Shown in pieces: positions 1-8,057 of a DNA stretch of 43,622 bases; positions within the stretch are counted from its first letter, which is position 1, and the number at the start of each line of letters is the position of its first letter. The notes beneath the pieces were generated by a model. The model ran no database searches. It saw only the letters and a program-made list of their open reading frames with translations, and was not told where the DNA came from. The DNA comes from Azospirillum sp. TSO22-1. GTDB taxonomy: Bacteria; Pseudomonadota; Alphaproteobacteria; Azospirillales; Azospirillaceae. The position numbers and the translations under genes are program-made. The stretch spans positions 1 through 43,622 of the forward strand of contig NZ_LGQZ01000100.1 of NCBI RefSeq assembly GCF_003116015.1, written 5' to 3'.

Positions 1-181
1 CGCGCACCTCGCCGGCCAGCACCACCTGGTTGGTGGTGGTCAGCGTCTCCACCGCGACGCGCGCGTACGGGTCGTGCGACAGATAGAGGTCGACGATGGC
101 GTCGGAGATCCGGTCGGCGACCTTGTCCGGATGGCCTTCGGACACGGACTCGCTGGTGAAGACGTAGTTCTGCTTGGCCAC
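1..181 (-). CDS. metK: S-adenosylmethionine synthetase (N-terminal part)
   Basis: Makes S-adenosylmethionine from methionine and ATP in the cytosol. Only the first 60 codons are present; the gene runs off the left edge. The visible N-terminus carries the SEGHPDK ATP-site motif (His17, Asp19, Lys20) followed by ADRISDAIVD, which is diagnostic for MetK. The start is a GTG at 181-179 with a short AGG five bases upstream; no in-frame ATG precedes it. It lies 223 bp downstream of an XRE regulator gene, behind a strong hairpin, so it probably has its own promoter. A leader of roughly 88 nt would precede the start codon. Confidence 0.95.
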   Translation of the reverse strand, partial: MAKQNYVFTSESVSEGHPDKVADRISDAIVDLYLSHDPYARVAVETLTTTNQVVLAGEVR

Positions 182-275
182 GGCAACCTCGGCTGTTTTA
201 CAGGGGCGAACTGGAGATCGGGGCCGCGCTGAACCTTTCCTGATCCTGGATCAACGGTTAGCCGATCGGTTGCGG

Positions 276-304
276 TATTTGACAACATTTTACGACGGGG
301 TCAA
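276..304 (-). promoter_or_regulatory. Candidate metK promoter
   Basis: On the minus strand TTGACC (299-304) and CAAATA (276-281) are separated by 17 bp. The -35 is good and the -10 weak. It would start transcription near 269 and give an 88-nt metK leader. The leader contains a short hairpin (TGATC-cag-GATCA) but I could not match it to a known SAM riboswitch class. Confidence 0.4.
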
Positions 305-346
305 GCGACCTCCCGTCGGATCACACAAACAGCCGTGGTAAAGCGA

Positions 347-378
347 AAGCGGGAGCGTACCGGGATACGCCCCCGCTT
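347..378 (-). terminator. Terminator-like hairpin after the XRE gene
   Basis: A 13-bp stem (one G-T wobble) with a 6-nt loop begins 27 nt past the XRE regulator stop codon. The following minus-strand tract TTTCGCTTT is only moderately U-rich, so termination may be partial. It separates the regulator gene from metK. Confidence 0.6.
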
Positions 379-404
379 GTCCCATTCGTCCCGGTCGAAA
401 CGCT

Positions 405-884
405 CTATTCCGCCGCCTCGAAGCTGCCGGCGTTGGCCACCGCCTTGGTCAGCTCGAACAGCCGCTTGCGCACCGAGGAGTCGTTGATGCGGTAGTAGGC
501 GCGCACCAGCTCCAGCGTCTCGCGCTTGGCCATGGGGTCCGGCTCGTAGCCGCCCGTGGGCTTGTCCTCGGCGGCGTGCATCGTCTCGTCGTCGTCGGAG
601 AAATCGACGCCGGCCGGCATGTCGTCGAAGAAGAACGACACCGGCACGTCGAGCACCCGGCTGAGGTCGAACAGGCGCGAGGCGCCGATGCGGTTGGCGC
701 CGCGCTCGTACTTCTGCACCTGCTGGAAGGTGAGGCCGATGGCTTCGCCGAGCTTCTCCTGGCTCATGCCGAGAAGCGTACGGCGCAGCCGCACACGGGA
801 GCCGACGTGTACATCGATGGGGTTCGGCTTCCCGGTCTTGGGGCGACCCGCGTTTCCACGACGCCCGCGCGCTGCTGTTTGCAT
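405..884 (-). CDS. XRE-family HTH transcriptional regulator (PhrR-like)
   Basis: A 159-residue cytoplasmic DNA-binding protein. A basic N-terminus (MQTAARGRRGNAGRPK) is followed by a Cro/CI helix-turn-helix at about residues 28-85, with the typical SQEKLGEAIGLTFQQVQKYE recognition segment, then an acidic linker and a helical C-terminus. The layout resembles the alphaproteobacterial regulators called PhrR, which often sit between lnt and metK; that placement is what is found here. The ATG start at 884-882 has its own likely promoter upstream. The reading frame stays open far upstream through the lnt region in another frame, but this is a high-GC artefact. The target genes are unknown. Confidence 0.9.
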   Translation of the reverse strand: MQTAARGRRGNAGRPKTGKPNPIDVHVGSRVRLRRTLLGMSQEKLGEAIGLTFQQVQKYERGANRIGASRLFDLSRVLDVPVSFFFDDMPAGVDFSDDDETMHAAEDKPTGGYEPDPMAKRETLELVRAYYRINDSSVRKRLFELTKAVANAGSFEAAE

Positions 885-913
885 ACTAAATTCCCCGATA
901 GCGTGTGAGTACT

Positions 914-943
914 GTTGTATGTCATATCCACGTATGCAGTCAA
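914..943 (-). promoter_or_regulatory. Candidate promoter of the XRE regulator gene
   Basis: TTGACT (938-943) and TACAAC (914-919) are separated by 18 bp on the minus strand, in an AT-richer stretch than the surroundings, about 30 bp before the ATG at 884. Confidence 0.5.
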
Positions 944-997
944 GTGTGTCACTCGGACATTCGACCTGCGTGTGGGTTGAGTGGAAAGATAGTTCCG

Positions 998-2584
998 CTA
1001 GCGGGCACGGCGAGCAACCAGCGCCAGCGCGGCGGCCGCCAGGAGCAGTACCCCGAAGATCCAGTCGCCGAACCGGCCGTACGGCGTCGGGTCCGGCAGC
1101 GCCTTGGGCAGCGCCGCATCGACCACGCCGCGCACGCCGAGCGGCAGTTCCGCCGTCACCCTCCCGTAGGGATCCGCCACGCCGGAGATGCCGGTCTGCG
1201 CGCTGCGCACCAGCGGCATGCCCTCCTCCACCGCGCGCACCTGGGTGATGGCGAAGTGCTGGTGCGGCCCGGCCGTCTGCCCGTACCACGCGTCGTTGGT
1301 GAGGTTGAGCAGCCATTGCGGCCGGTCGGCCGGGTCGGTCACCGCGGCGGGGAAGATCGCCTCGTAGCAGATCAGCGGGCTGACCGGCGGCAAGCCGGCA
1401 AGGTGCAGCGTGCGCGGCCCCGGCCCGGCCGAGAACTCCGGCCCGCCGAGCATGGCGCCGAACGGCAGGTATTGGCGCAGCGGGGTGTACTCGCCGAACG
1501 GCACGAGGTGCGCCTTGTCGAAGCTGCCGCGCACCGCGCCGGAGCCGTCGATGGCGAGCAGGCTGTTGTAGTACCGGACCTCTCCAGCATCCGGGCCGGC
1601 CGCCTGCCGCACCGCGCGCGGCGCCCCGGTCAGCGTCATGCCGCCGGGCGGCGTCACCGCGGCCAGCGCGCCGCGGTTGGCGGCGTCGGTCTCGATGAAA
1701 AAGGGGATGGCGGTTTCCGGCCAGATCAGGTGCGTCACCGGCTCGCGCGCCGGAGAGGCGGAGAGCTCGAGGTGCGTCTCGAAGACCTTCAGGCGCTCCC
1801 CCGGTTGCCATTTGTAGCGCTGCTCGACCCCCGACTGGACGAGGCGCAGCCGCACGCCGGGGACGTTTTCGGTGGGCGCCCCGGCAAGGCGCAGCGCGCC
1901 CCAGCCGCCGATCCCGGCGAACAGCAGCAGCCCGGCGGCGAACGCCGCCCCGACGCGGCGCGACGGCTCCGCCGGGTCGGCGAAGGCGGCCGGCAGCGCC
2001 GCCACCAGCGTGGTCAGCAGGCTCAGCCCGTAGATGCCCAGGAGGGAGACGCTCTGCAGCACCGGCAGCCAGCCCACCCAGGCGTAGCCGACGAGGTTCC
2101 ACGGGAAGCCGGTGAACAGGTGCCCGCGCAGCCACTCGAACGCCGCCCACACGACGGCGAAGCCGAGCGACCGCGCCAAGCCGCGCAGCGGCAGCCGCCA
2201 CAGGACCAGCGTCGCCAGACCGGTGAACATCGCCAGCAGCACCGGCAGCCCGGCCGCCGACAGCGGCAGCGCCCACCAGAACTGCCCGATGTCGGTGAAC
2301 AGCGCGAAGCTCACCCAGTACAGGCCGAAGAGGTGATGGCCGAAGCCGAACCACCAGCCGACCGCGAAGGCCTGCGTCTTCGTCGCCGCCCCGTCCAGCA
2401 GCCAGAGCAAGCCGGGGAAGGCGACCAGCAGCAGCGGCACCACATAGCCCGGCGGCAGCGCGAACGTGGCCAGCGCGCCGAGCAGCGCCGACGCGGCGTA
2501 GCGGCGCCATCCGGCAAGCGCCGCCAGGCGGCCGGCGGCGCGGGTGGTCAGACGGTCGGCGGGGATGGTGTCGGCAACGTGCAC
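998..2584 (-). CDS. lnt: Apolipoprotein N-acyltransferase
   Basis: Catalyses the last step of lipoprotein maturation, N-acylating the diacylglyceryl cysteine in the inner membrane. The 528 residues comprise hydrophobic segments over about 30-230, a periplasmic nitrilase-like domain over about 240-500, and a final membrane helix near 508-524. The catalytic triad is visible: Glu290 in WPETAIP, Lys357 in FDKAHLVPFGEY and Cys406 in PLICYEAIFP. The start is GTG at 2584 with GAAGGA upstream. It lies 73 bp after a GGDEF gene on the same strand and may share its transcript. In many proteobacteria lnt directly follows corC; here the order is interrupted. Confidence 0.96.
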   Translation of the reverse strand: MHVADTIPADRLTTRAAGRLAALAGWRRYAASALLGALATFALPPGYVVPLLLVAFPGLLWLLDGAATKTQAFAVGWWFGFGHHLFGLYWVSFALFTDIGQFWWALPLSAAGLPVLLAMFTGLATLVLWRLPLRGLARSLGFAVVWAAFEWLRGHLFTGFPWNLVGYAWVGWLPVLQSVSLLGIYGLSLLTTLVAALPAAFADPAEPSRRVGAAFAAGLLLFAGIGGWGALRLAGAPTENVPGVRLRLVQSGVEQRYKWQPGERLKVFETHLELSASPAREPVTHLIWPETAIPFFIETDAANRGALAAVTPPGGMTLTGAPRAVRQAAGPDAGEVRYYNSLLAIDGSGAVRGSFDKAHLVPFGEYTPLRQYLPFGAMLGGPEFSAGPGPRTLHLAGLPPVSPLICYEAIFPAAVTDPADRPQWLLNLTNDAWYGQTAGPHQHFAITQVRAVEEGMPLVRSAQTGISGVADPYGRVTAELPLGVRGVVDAALPKALPDPTPYGRFGDWIFGVLLLAAAALALVARRAR

Positions 2585-2657
2585 GGTCGGCGGTCCTTCG
2601 CGGTCTCCCGCCGTTAGATAGGCGGACGACCATGAGGGAACACGCGAATTCTGGCGA

Positions 2658-3677
2658 CTATGCGTCCCGGCTGCCCTTCCGGGTGCGCTTGACCGCGTAC
2701 ATGGACTGGTCGGCCTTCTCGATCAGCGCGTCCATCTCCTCGCCGTCGTGCGGGAACACCGCCACGCCGACGCTGGCGTCGAGCGGCAGCGCGCGGTCCT
2801 CGAAGGCGAAGGGCTGGCGGATCTCCGCGGCGATGCGTTCGGCCTTGGAGGCGGCGCTGTCGCGGTCCTGCACGCCGTAGAGGATGACGCCGAACTCGTC
2901 GCCGCCGAGCCGCGCGGCGGTGTCCGACTGCCGCAGCGTGGCGCGGATGCGGGCCGCCGCCTCGCGGATGGCGGCGTCGCCGGCGCGGTGGCCGTGCTGG
3001 TCGTTGATCGCCTTCAGGCCGTCCATGTCGACGTTGAGGACGCCGATCAGCGAGGACTGCCGCCCGGCGAGCGCCAGATTCTGCCGCAGGCGGTCGTAGA
3101 ACAGCGCACGGTTGGCCAGCCCGGTCAACGCGTCGTGCGTGGCGCGGTGGTAGAGTTCGCTGGTCTCATGCTGCACGGCGTTGAACATCGCCGCGGCGAT
3201 CAGGCCGCTCATCAGCTCCAGCACGCGGATGTCGCGGTCGGTGAAGGCGGCCGGCACCGGCGAGGCGATCTTCAGCGCACCGACGGCCGAACCGTTGTGG
3301 ACCAACGGCGCCACCACCATGGAGCGCAGCCCGACCCTGCGGCAGGCCTCGCGGTCGACCCGCGCATCGGCATCGGAATCATCGCAGCGCAGGATGGCGC
3401 CTTGCTCGACGCACAGGCCGGACAGGCTGCCTGCGCGCTTCAGCCGCAGCCCGAGCTGCCCGCCGGCCATGCCGGAAGCGGCGCGGTAGACCATGTCCTC
3501 GCCCTCGGCCAGCTCGACCATGGCGCCGGTGGCACCGGTCAGCGCCTGCACGCGCTCCGAGACGAAGCCCATGACGCCGCCGAGGTCGAGCCCGAAGCCG
3601 GCGATGGCCGTCTGCGTCCGGATGATCTCCATGAGGGCGGCGGGATCGAGGTTGGAATCGACGAGAGCGTCGGGCAC
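2658..3677 (-). CDS. GAF-GGDEF diguanylate cyclase
   Basis: Predicted to make cyclic di-GMP from two GTP. The 339 residues have an N-terminal GAF-type sensor domain (about 20-165) and a GGDEF domain (about 175-335). The catalytic motif is an intact GGDEF at 258-262, and an inhibitory I-site RQSD at 249-252 sits five residues before it, so product inhibition is expected. No membrane segment is seen. I chose the GTG start at 3677 because AAAGGAG lies directly upstream; a longer ATG start at 3722 would bury that ribosome site inside the gene. The gene sits between corC and lnt, an unusual position. The GAF ligand is unknown. Confidence 0.92.
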   Translation of the reverse strand: MPDALVDSNLDPAALMEIIRTQTAIAGFGLDLGGVMGFVSERVQALTGATGAMVELAEGEDMVYRAASGMAGGQLGLRLKRAGSLSGLCVEQGAILRCDDSDADARVDREACRRVGLRSMVVAPLVHNGSAVGALKIASPVPAAFTDRDIRVLELMSGLIAAAMFNAVQHETSELYHRATHDALTGLANRALFYDRLRQNLALAGRQSSLIGVLNVDMDGLKAINDQHGHRAGDAAIREAAARIRATLRQSDTAARLGGDEFGVILYGVQDRDSAASKAERIAAEIRQPFAFEDRALPLDASVGVAVFPHDGEEMDALIEKADQSMYAVKRTRKGSRDA

Positions 3678-3751
3678 AAAATCTCCTTTCCGCCGCTGCG
3701 TCCCAGCGGCGAGCACGGGCAACTCCGACCCTCGCGGTGTTTTTCTAAGAT

Positions 3752-3765
3752 ACCGAACGTTCGGT
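3752..3765. promoter_or_regulatory. Perfect 14-bp palindrome, TetR-type operator candidate
   Basis: ACCGAACGTTCGGT is a perfect palindrome and sits immediately downstream of the likely -10 of the GGDEF gene promoter, over the expected transcription start. Its size and symmetry resemble operators of TetR/AcrR-family repressors. No TetR gene is present in the window. Confidence 0.5.
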
Positions 3766-3794
3766 TATTGAGACGAGCGCGCGATAAAAGTCAA
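3765..3794 (-). promoter_or_regulatory. Candidate promoter of the GGDEF gene
   Basis: TTGACT (3789-3794) and CAATAA (3765-3770) are separated by 18 bp on the minus strand. The -35 is strong and the -10 fair. The palindrome at 3752-3765 abuts it. Confidence 0.5.
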
Positions 3795-3837
3795 CAGCCC
3801 CCATTTCATTAGGGTTTATTCATGATCGGAGAAGAAC

Positions 3838-3864
3838 AAAGGCCCGGGATTAGCCCGGGCCTTT
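3838..3864 (-). terminator. Terminator-like hairpin after corC
   Basis: AAAGGCCCGGG and CCCGGGCCTTT form a perfect 11-bp stem with the 5-nt loop attag, 44 nt past the corC stop. The tract after the stem on the minus strand is TGTTCTTC. It separates the miaB-phoH-ybeY-corC operon from the GGDEF gene. Confidence 0.75.
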
Positions 3865-3908
3865 GCGTTGATCGGTGACCTGGTCGGCAAACGCTGTTGG
3901 CGCCGCGG

Positions 3909-4826
<918 letters not shown>

Positions 4827-4861
4827 CGTCCTGTCGTTGGCGGTTGTCGGAAGTCGGCCAT

Positions 4862-5371
4862 CTATGAGGGTTCCGGGGACGGGCTGGTCGCGTAGGGATC
4901 CGGCACGCCGAGCGTACCCAGCACCTCAACCTCCAACCCTTCCATCTCCTCGGCTTCGGCGTCCACCTCGTGATCATACCCGAGCAGATGGAGAACGCCA
5001 TGCACCACGAGGTGGCATAGGTGATTCGATAGAGTTTTCCCCTGTTCGGAGGATTCCCGCACCAGGGTCTCCCAGGCCAGCACCACGTCGCCCAGCATGA
5101 TCGGCGCGTCCTCGGCGTCCGGGGTATCGGCCTCGGTCAGCGCGAAGGACAGCACGTTGGTCGGCTTGTCCTTGCCGCGGTAGTCGCGGTTCAGCGTCTG
5201 CACCAGCGCGTCGTCGGCGAGAACCACCGACAGCTCGGCCGGCCCGTCCGCCGGGTCCCACACGGCGTTCAGCGCGGCCAGCGCCGCGCGCTCGGCCAGC
5301 CACTCGGCGTCCTCCGGCCAGTCGCCGGCCTCGCGGGTAAGGGAAATATCGACTTGAATGACGTCACTCAC
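4862..5371 (-). CDS. ybeY: Endoribonuclease YbeY (rRNA maturation factor)
   Basis: A zinc-dependent single-strand RNase needed for 16S rRNA 3' maturation and ribosome quality control. The 169 residues contain the family signature HGVLHLLGYDH with three zinc histidines at 124, 128 and 134. The upstream TNVLSFALTE is also typical. The start is GTG at 5371-5369, overlapping the phoH stop by 4 bp (GTGA), so translation is probably coupled. The C-terminus (PDPYATSPSPEPS) is an unstructured tail. Confidence 0.95.
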   Translation of the reverse strand: MSDVIQVDISLTREAGDWPEDAEWLAERAALAALNAVWDPADGPAELSVVLADDALVQTLNRDYRGKDKPTNVLSFALTEADTPDAEDAPIMLGDVVLAWETLVRESSEQGKTLSNHLCHLVVHGVLHLLGYDHEVDAEAEEMEGLEVEVLGTLGVPDPYATSPSPEPS

Positions 5372-6387
5372 GACCGCCCCTCCCCGTTGCCGCGCGTCCT
5401 GGCGGCGGCCTCGGCGCGGTCGTAGGCCTGGATGATGCGGCTGACCAGCGGATGCCGCACCACGTCGGCGTGGCTGAAGGTGACGAAGCGCACGCCGTCC
5501 ACGCCCCTGAGGATCTCCAGCGCCTCGCGCAGGCCGGACTTGGTGCCGCTGGGCAGGTCGATCTGCGTGATGTCGCCGGTGATGACCATGCGCCCGCCCT
5601 CGCCCAGGCGGGTCAGGAACATCTTCATCTGCATGGGCGTGGTGTTCTGCGCCTCGTCCAGGATGACGAAGGCGTTGCCCAGCGTGCGGCCGCGCATGAA
5701 GGCGAGCGGCGCGATCTCGATCTCGCCCGACTCGATGCGCTTCTTCACCTGCTCGGCCGGCAGCATGTCGTGCAGCGCGTCGTACAGCGGGCGCAGGTAA
5801 GGATCGACCTTCTCCTTCAGGTCGCCGGGCAGGAAGCCCAGCCGTTCGCCGGCCTCGACGGCCGGGCGCGACAGGACGATGCGGTCGACCTGGCCGGAGA
5901 TCATCATCGCCACCGCCTGCGCGACGGCCAGATAGGTCTTGCCGGTGCCCGCGGGCCCCAGCCCGAACACCATCTCGCTCTCGGCCAGCGCCTGCAGGTA
6001 GGTCGCCTGCATGGGCGAGCGCGGCGTGATGGCACCGCGCCGCCGCGTGCGCACCTGCACCTCGGGCCGCACCATGGAGGCGAGCGCCTGCCCGCGCGCC
6101 TCCGCGTCCTCCGGCACGGTGGCCATGCGGATGGCGGCGTCGACCTCGCCGGGGCCGACATCCAGGCCGTTGCGCAGCCGCTCGTACAGCGCCTTCAGCG
6201 CGGATTGCGCGGCCTCCGCCGCCTCGGCCGGGCCGGAGACGGTGAGCTGGTTGCCCCGCGAGATCAGCGACACGCCGAGTTGGCGCTCGACCCGCGCCAG
6301 ATGCTCATCGTGCTGGCCGTAGAGCAACGGCAGCAGCCGGTTGTCCTCGAAACGCAGATCGACGCGATGATCAGGCGTGCCGTTCAA
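5368..6387 (-). CDS. ybeZ: PhoH-like ATPase (YbeZ)
   Basis: A cytoplasmic nucleotide-binding protein that works with YbeY. The 339 residues have an N-terminal KH-like segment (about 10-75) and a PhoH ATPase domain (about 120-325) with Walker A GPAGTGKT at 144-151 and Walker B VILDEAQN at 241-248. The start appears to be TTG at 6387-6385, overlapping the miaB stop as TTGA, with GGGGGT upstream; I see no ATG or GTG that would keep the conserved N-terminus. Part of the tightly packed miaB-ybeZ-ybeY-corC operon. Confidence 0.93.
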   Translation of the reverse strand: MNGTPDHRVDLRFEDNRLLPLLYGQHDEHLARVERQLGVSLISRGNQLTVSGPAEAAEAAQSALKALYERLRNGLDVGPGEVDAAIRMATVPEDAEARGQALASMVRPEVQVRTRRRGAITPRSPMQATYLQALAESEMVFGLGPAGTGKTYLAVAQAVAMMISGQVDRIVLSRPAVEAGERLGFLPGDLKEKVDPYLRPLYDALHDMLPAEQVKKRIESGEIEIAPLAFMRGRTLGNAFVILDEAQNTTPMQMKMFLTRLGEGGRMVITGDITQIDLPSGTKSGLREALEILRGVDGVRFVTFSHADVVRHPLVSRIIQAYDRAEAAARTRGNGEGRS

Positions 6388-7763
6388 GCGGATACCCCCG
6401 CGGAGTGGCCCGTACGCGAGACGTACACACCCGTCTCGACCGTACCGGCAAGGCTGTTGGCGTACGCCGCCTCGATGCGGACGTCGGCGATGGTGCCGAC
6501 CAGACGCTCCGACGCCTGCACGTACACCGACTGCATGTGCGGGCTGCGGCCCATCAGCTGGCCCGGCCGCTTGCCCGGCCGGTCGAACAGCACCGGCACG
6601 GTGCGGCCGACGAAGCCGGCGTTGAAGGCCGCCTGCTGCGCGTCGAGGAGCTGTTGGAGCGCGGCGAGGCGCTCGCTCTTCACCTCCTCGGGCACCTGCC
6701 TGGCTTCGGTCGAGGCCGGCGTGCCGGGGCGCGGGCTGTACTTGAAGGAGTACGCCTGGGCATACGTCACGTCGTTGACCAGCCGCAGCGTCTCGGCGAA
6801 GTCGGCGTCGCTCTCCCCAGGGAAGCCGACGATGAAGTCGCCGGACAGCGCGAGGTCCGGGTTGGCCGTGCGCAGCTTATCCACGATCGCGCGGTAGTGG
6901 TCGGCGGTGTGCTTGCGGTTCATCGCCGCCAGGATGCGGTCGGACCCGGCCTGCACCGGCAGATGCAGGTAGGGCATCAGCTGCGGCACCTCGGCGTGTG
7001 CGCGAATCAGGTCGTCCTGCAGGTCGCGCGGGTGCGAGGTGGTGTAGCGGATGCGCGCCAGCCCGTCGATCTCCGCCAACTCGCGGATCAGCCGGGCGAG
7101 GCTCCACGTCGAGCCGTCGGCGGCCTCGCCGTGGTAGGCGTTGACGTTCTGGCCCAGCAGGTTGATCTCGCGCGTTCCATTGGCGATCATGCGCTTCGCC
7201 TCGGCGAGCACCTGGAAGGCCGGGCGCGAGAACTCGGCGCCGCGGGTGTAGGGCACGACGCAGAAGGTGCAGAACTTGTCGCAGCCCTCCTGCACCGCCA
7301 GGAAGGCGGACACCCCCTGCCCGCCGGAATCCTCCGGCAGATGGTCGAACTTGGACTCCGCCGGGAAGTCCGTGTTGAGCACGGCGCCGGCGGCGCGGTG
7401 CGCCTTGGCCACCATCTCCGGCAGGGTGTGGTAGGTCTGCGGGCCGAAGACGATGTCGACGAAGGGAGCGCGGGCGACGATCTCCTCGCCCTCCGCCTGG
7501 GCGACGCAGCCGGCCACGGCGAGCACCATCCTGTCGCCCTGCCGCGCCTTCTCGTCCTTCATGTGGCGCAGCCGACCGAGTTCCGAGAACACCTTCTCGG
7601 CGGCCTTCTCGCGGATGTGGCAGGTGTTGAGGATCACCATGTCGGCGCCGTCCGGTTCGTCCGACGGCGTGTACCCGAGGGGAGCCAGCACGTCCGCCAT
7701 CCGGGCGGAATCGTACACGTTCATCTGGCAGCCCCAGGTCTTGATGAAGAGCTTCTTACTCAA
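6384..7763 (-). CDS. miaB: tRNA-2-methylthio-N6-dimethylallyladenosine synthase
   Basis: Radical-SAM methylthiotransferase that adds the 2-methylthio group to i6A37 of tRNA. The 459 residues contain the three N-terminal cluster cysteines (Cys12, Cys48, Cys86), the radical-SAM motif Cys161-x3-Cys165-x2-Cys168 (EGCDKFCTFCVVPYTRG), and a C-terminal TRAM domain (about 375-440). The start codon is TTG at 7763-7761, supported by GGAAGGGG just upstream. It heads the ybeZ-ybeY-corC operon and has a promoter candidate at 7830-7860. Confidence 0.96.
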   Translation of the reverse strand: MSKKLFIKTWGCQMNVYDSARMADVLAPLGYTPSDEPDGADMVILNTCHIREKAAEKVFSELGRLRHMKDEKARQGDRMVLAVAGCVAQAEGEEIVARAPFVDIVFGPQTYHTLPEMVAKAHRAAGAVLNTDFPAESKFDHLPEDSGGQGVSAFLAVQEGCDKFCTFCVVPYTRGAEFSRPAFQVLAEAKRMIANGTREINLLGQNVNAYHGEAADGSTWSLARLIRELAEIDGLARIRYTTSHPRDLQDDLIRAHAEVPQLMPYLHLPVQAGSDRILAAMNRKHTADHYRAIVDKLRTANPDLALSGDFIVGFPGESDADFAETLRLVNDVTYAQAYSFKYSPRPGTPASTEARQVPEEVKSERLAALQQLLDAQQAAFNAGFVGRTVPVLFDRPGKRPGQLMGRSPHMQSVYVQASERLVGTIADVRIEAAYANSLAGTVETGVYVSRTGHSAGVSA

Positions 7764-7829
7764 CGCGCCCCTTCCGCGGAAATAGCGAAAAGCGCGCCGG
7801 GATCACCGCGGCGCGCGTCCTAGGGTCAT

Positions 7830-7860
7830 ATGGTATCGCAAGGGCGGAGAAGCGAGTCAA
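7830..7860 (-). promoter_or_regulatory. Candidate promoter of the miaB operon
   Basis: TTGACT (7855-7860) and TACCAT (7830-7835) are separated by 19 bp on the minus strand, about 67 bp before the miaB start. The leader between them contains a GC-rich inverted repeat with 7-bp arms (GCGCGCC / GGCGCGC). Confidence 0.45.
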
Positions 7861-7875
7861 CCGGCGGAGGCTTTA

Positions 7876-8057
7876 TCCCCTCCCCCGCCTCACGCGCTGG
7901 CGGAGCCAGCGCTGTCGGCGTCAGGCGGATCGGAGATCCGCCGAGAGCCCGGGGGGAGGGTTAGGGTGGGGGTGCCGTCGAGGATCAGCGCGCCCTCCGC
8001 ACTGGGACCCTCACCCGGAGCCTTCGGCTCCACCCTCTCCCGGGGCGGGAGAGGGTT
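7876..8057. repeat. Palindromic mosaic repeat element, copy 1
   Basis: About 182 bp bounded by imperfect inverted ends (CCCTCCCCCGCC at the left, GGCGGGAGAGGG at the right, 11 of 12 matching). It contains a three-hairpin module (GCGCTGGC/GCCAGCGC, a short TCGGCGTCA segment, GGCGGATC/GATCCGCC) that recurs almost unchanged at 43490-43540. It covers the 3' end of olsA and supplies its stop codon. Confidence 0.8.

Noticed and set aside
182..276. SAM riboswitch before metK
   Set aside because: I could not place a class-defining core or pseudoknot by eye; kept only as a leader to be tested.
405..2633. A single 742-residue protein joining an Lnt-region frame to the XRE regulator
   Set aside because: lnt is coded in another frame of the same strand; the extension has no family character and the regulator has its own ATG and promoter.
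7876..8057. CRISPR-like repeats
   Set aside because: The repeated units are palindromic modules, not evenly spaced direct repeats with unique spacers, and no cas genes are present.
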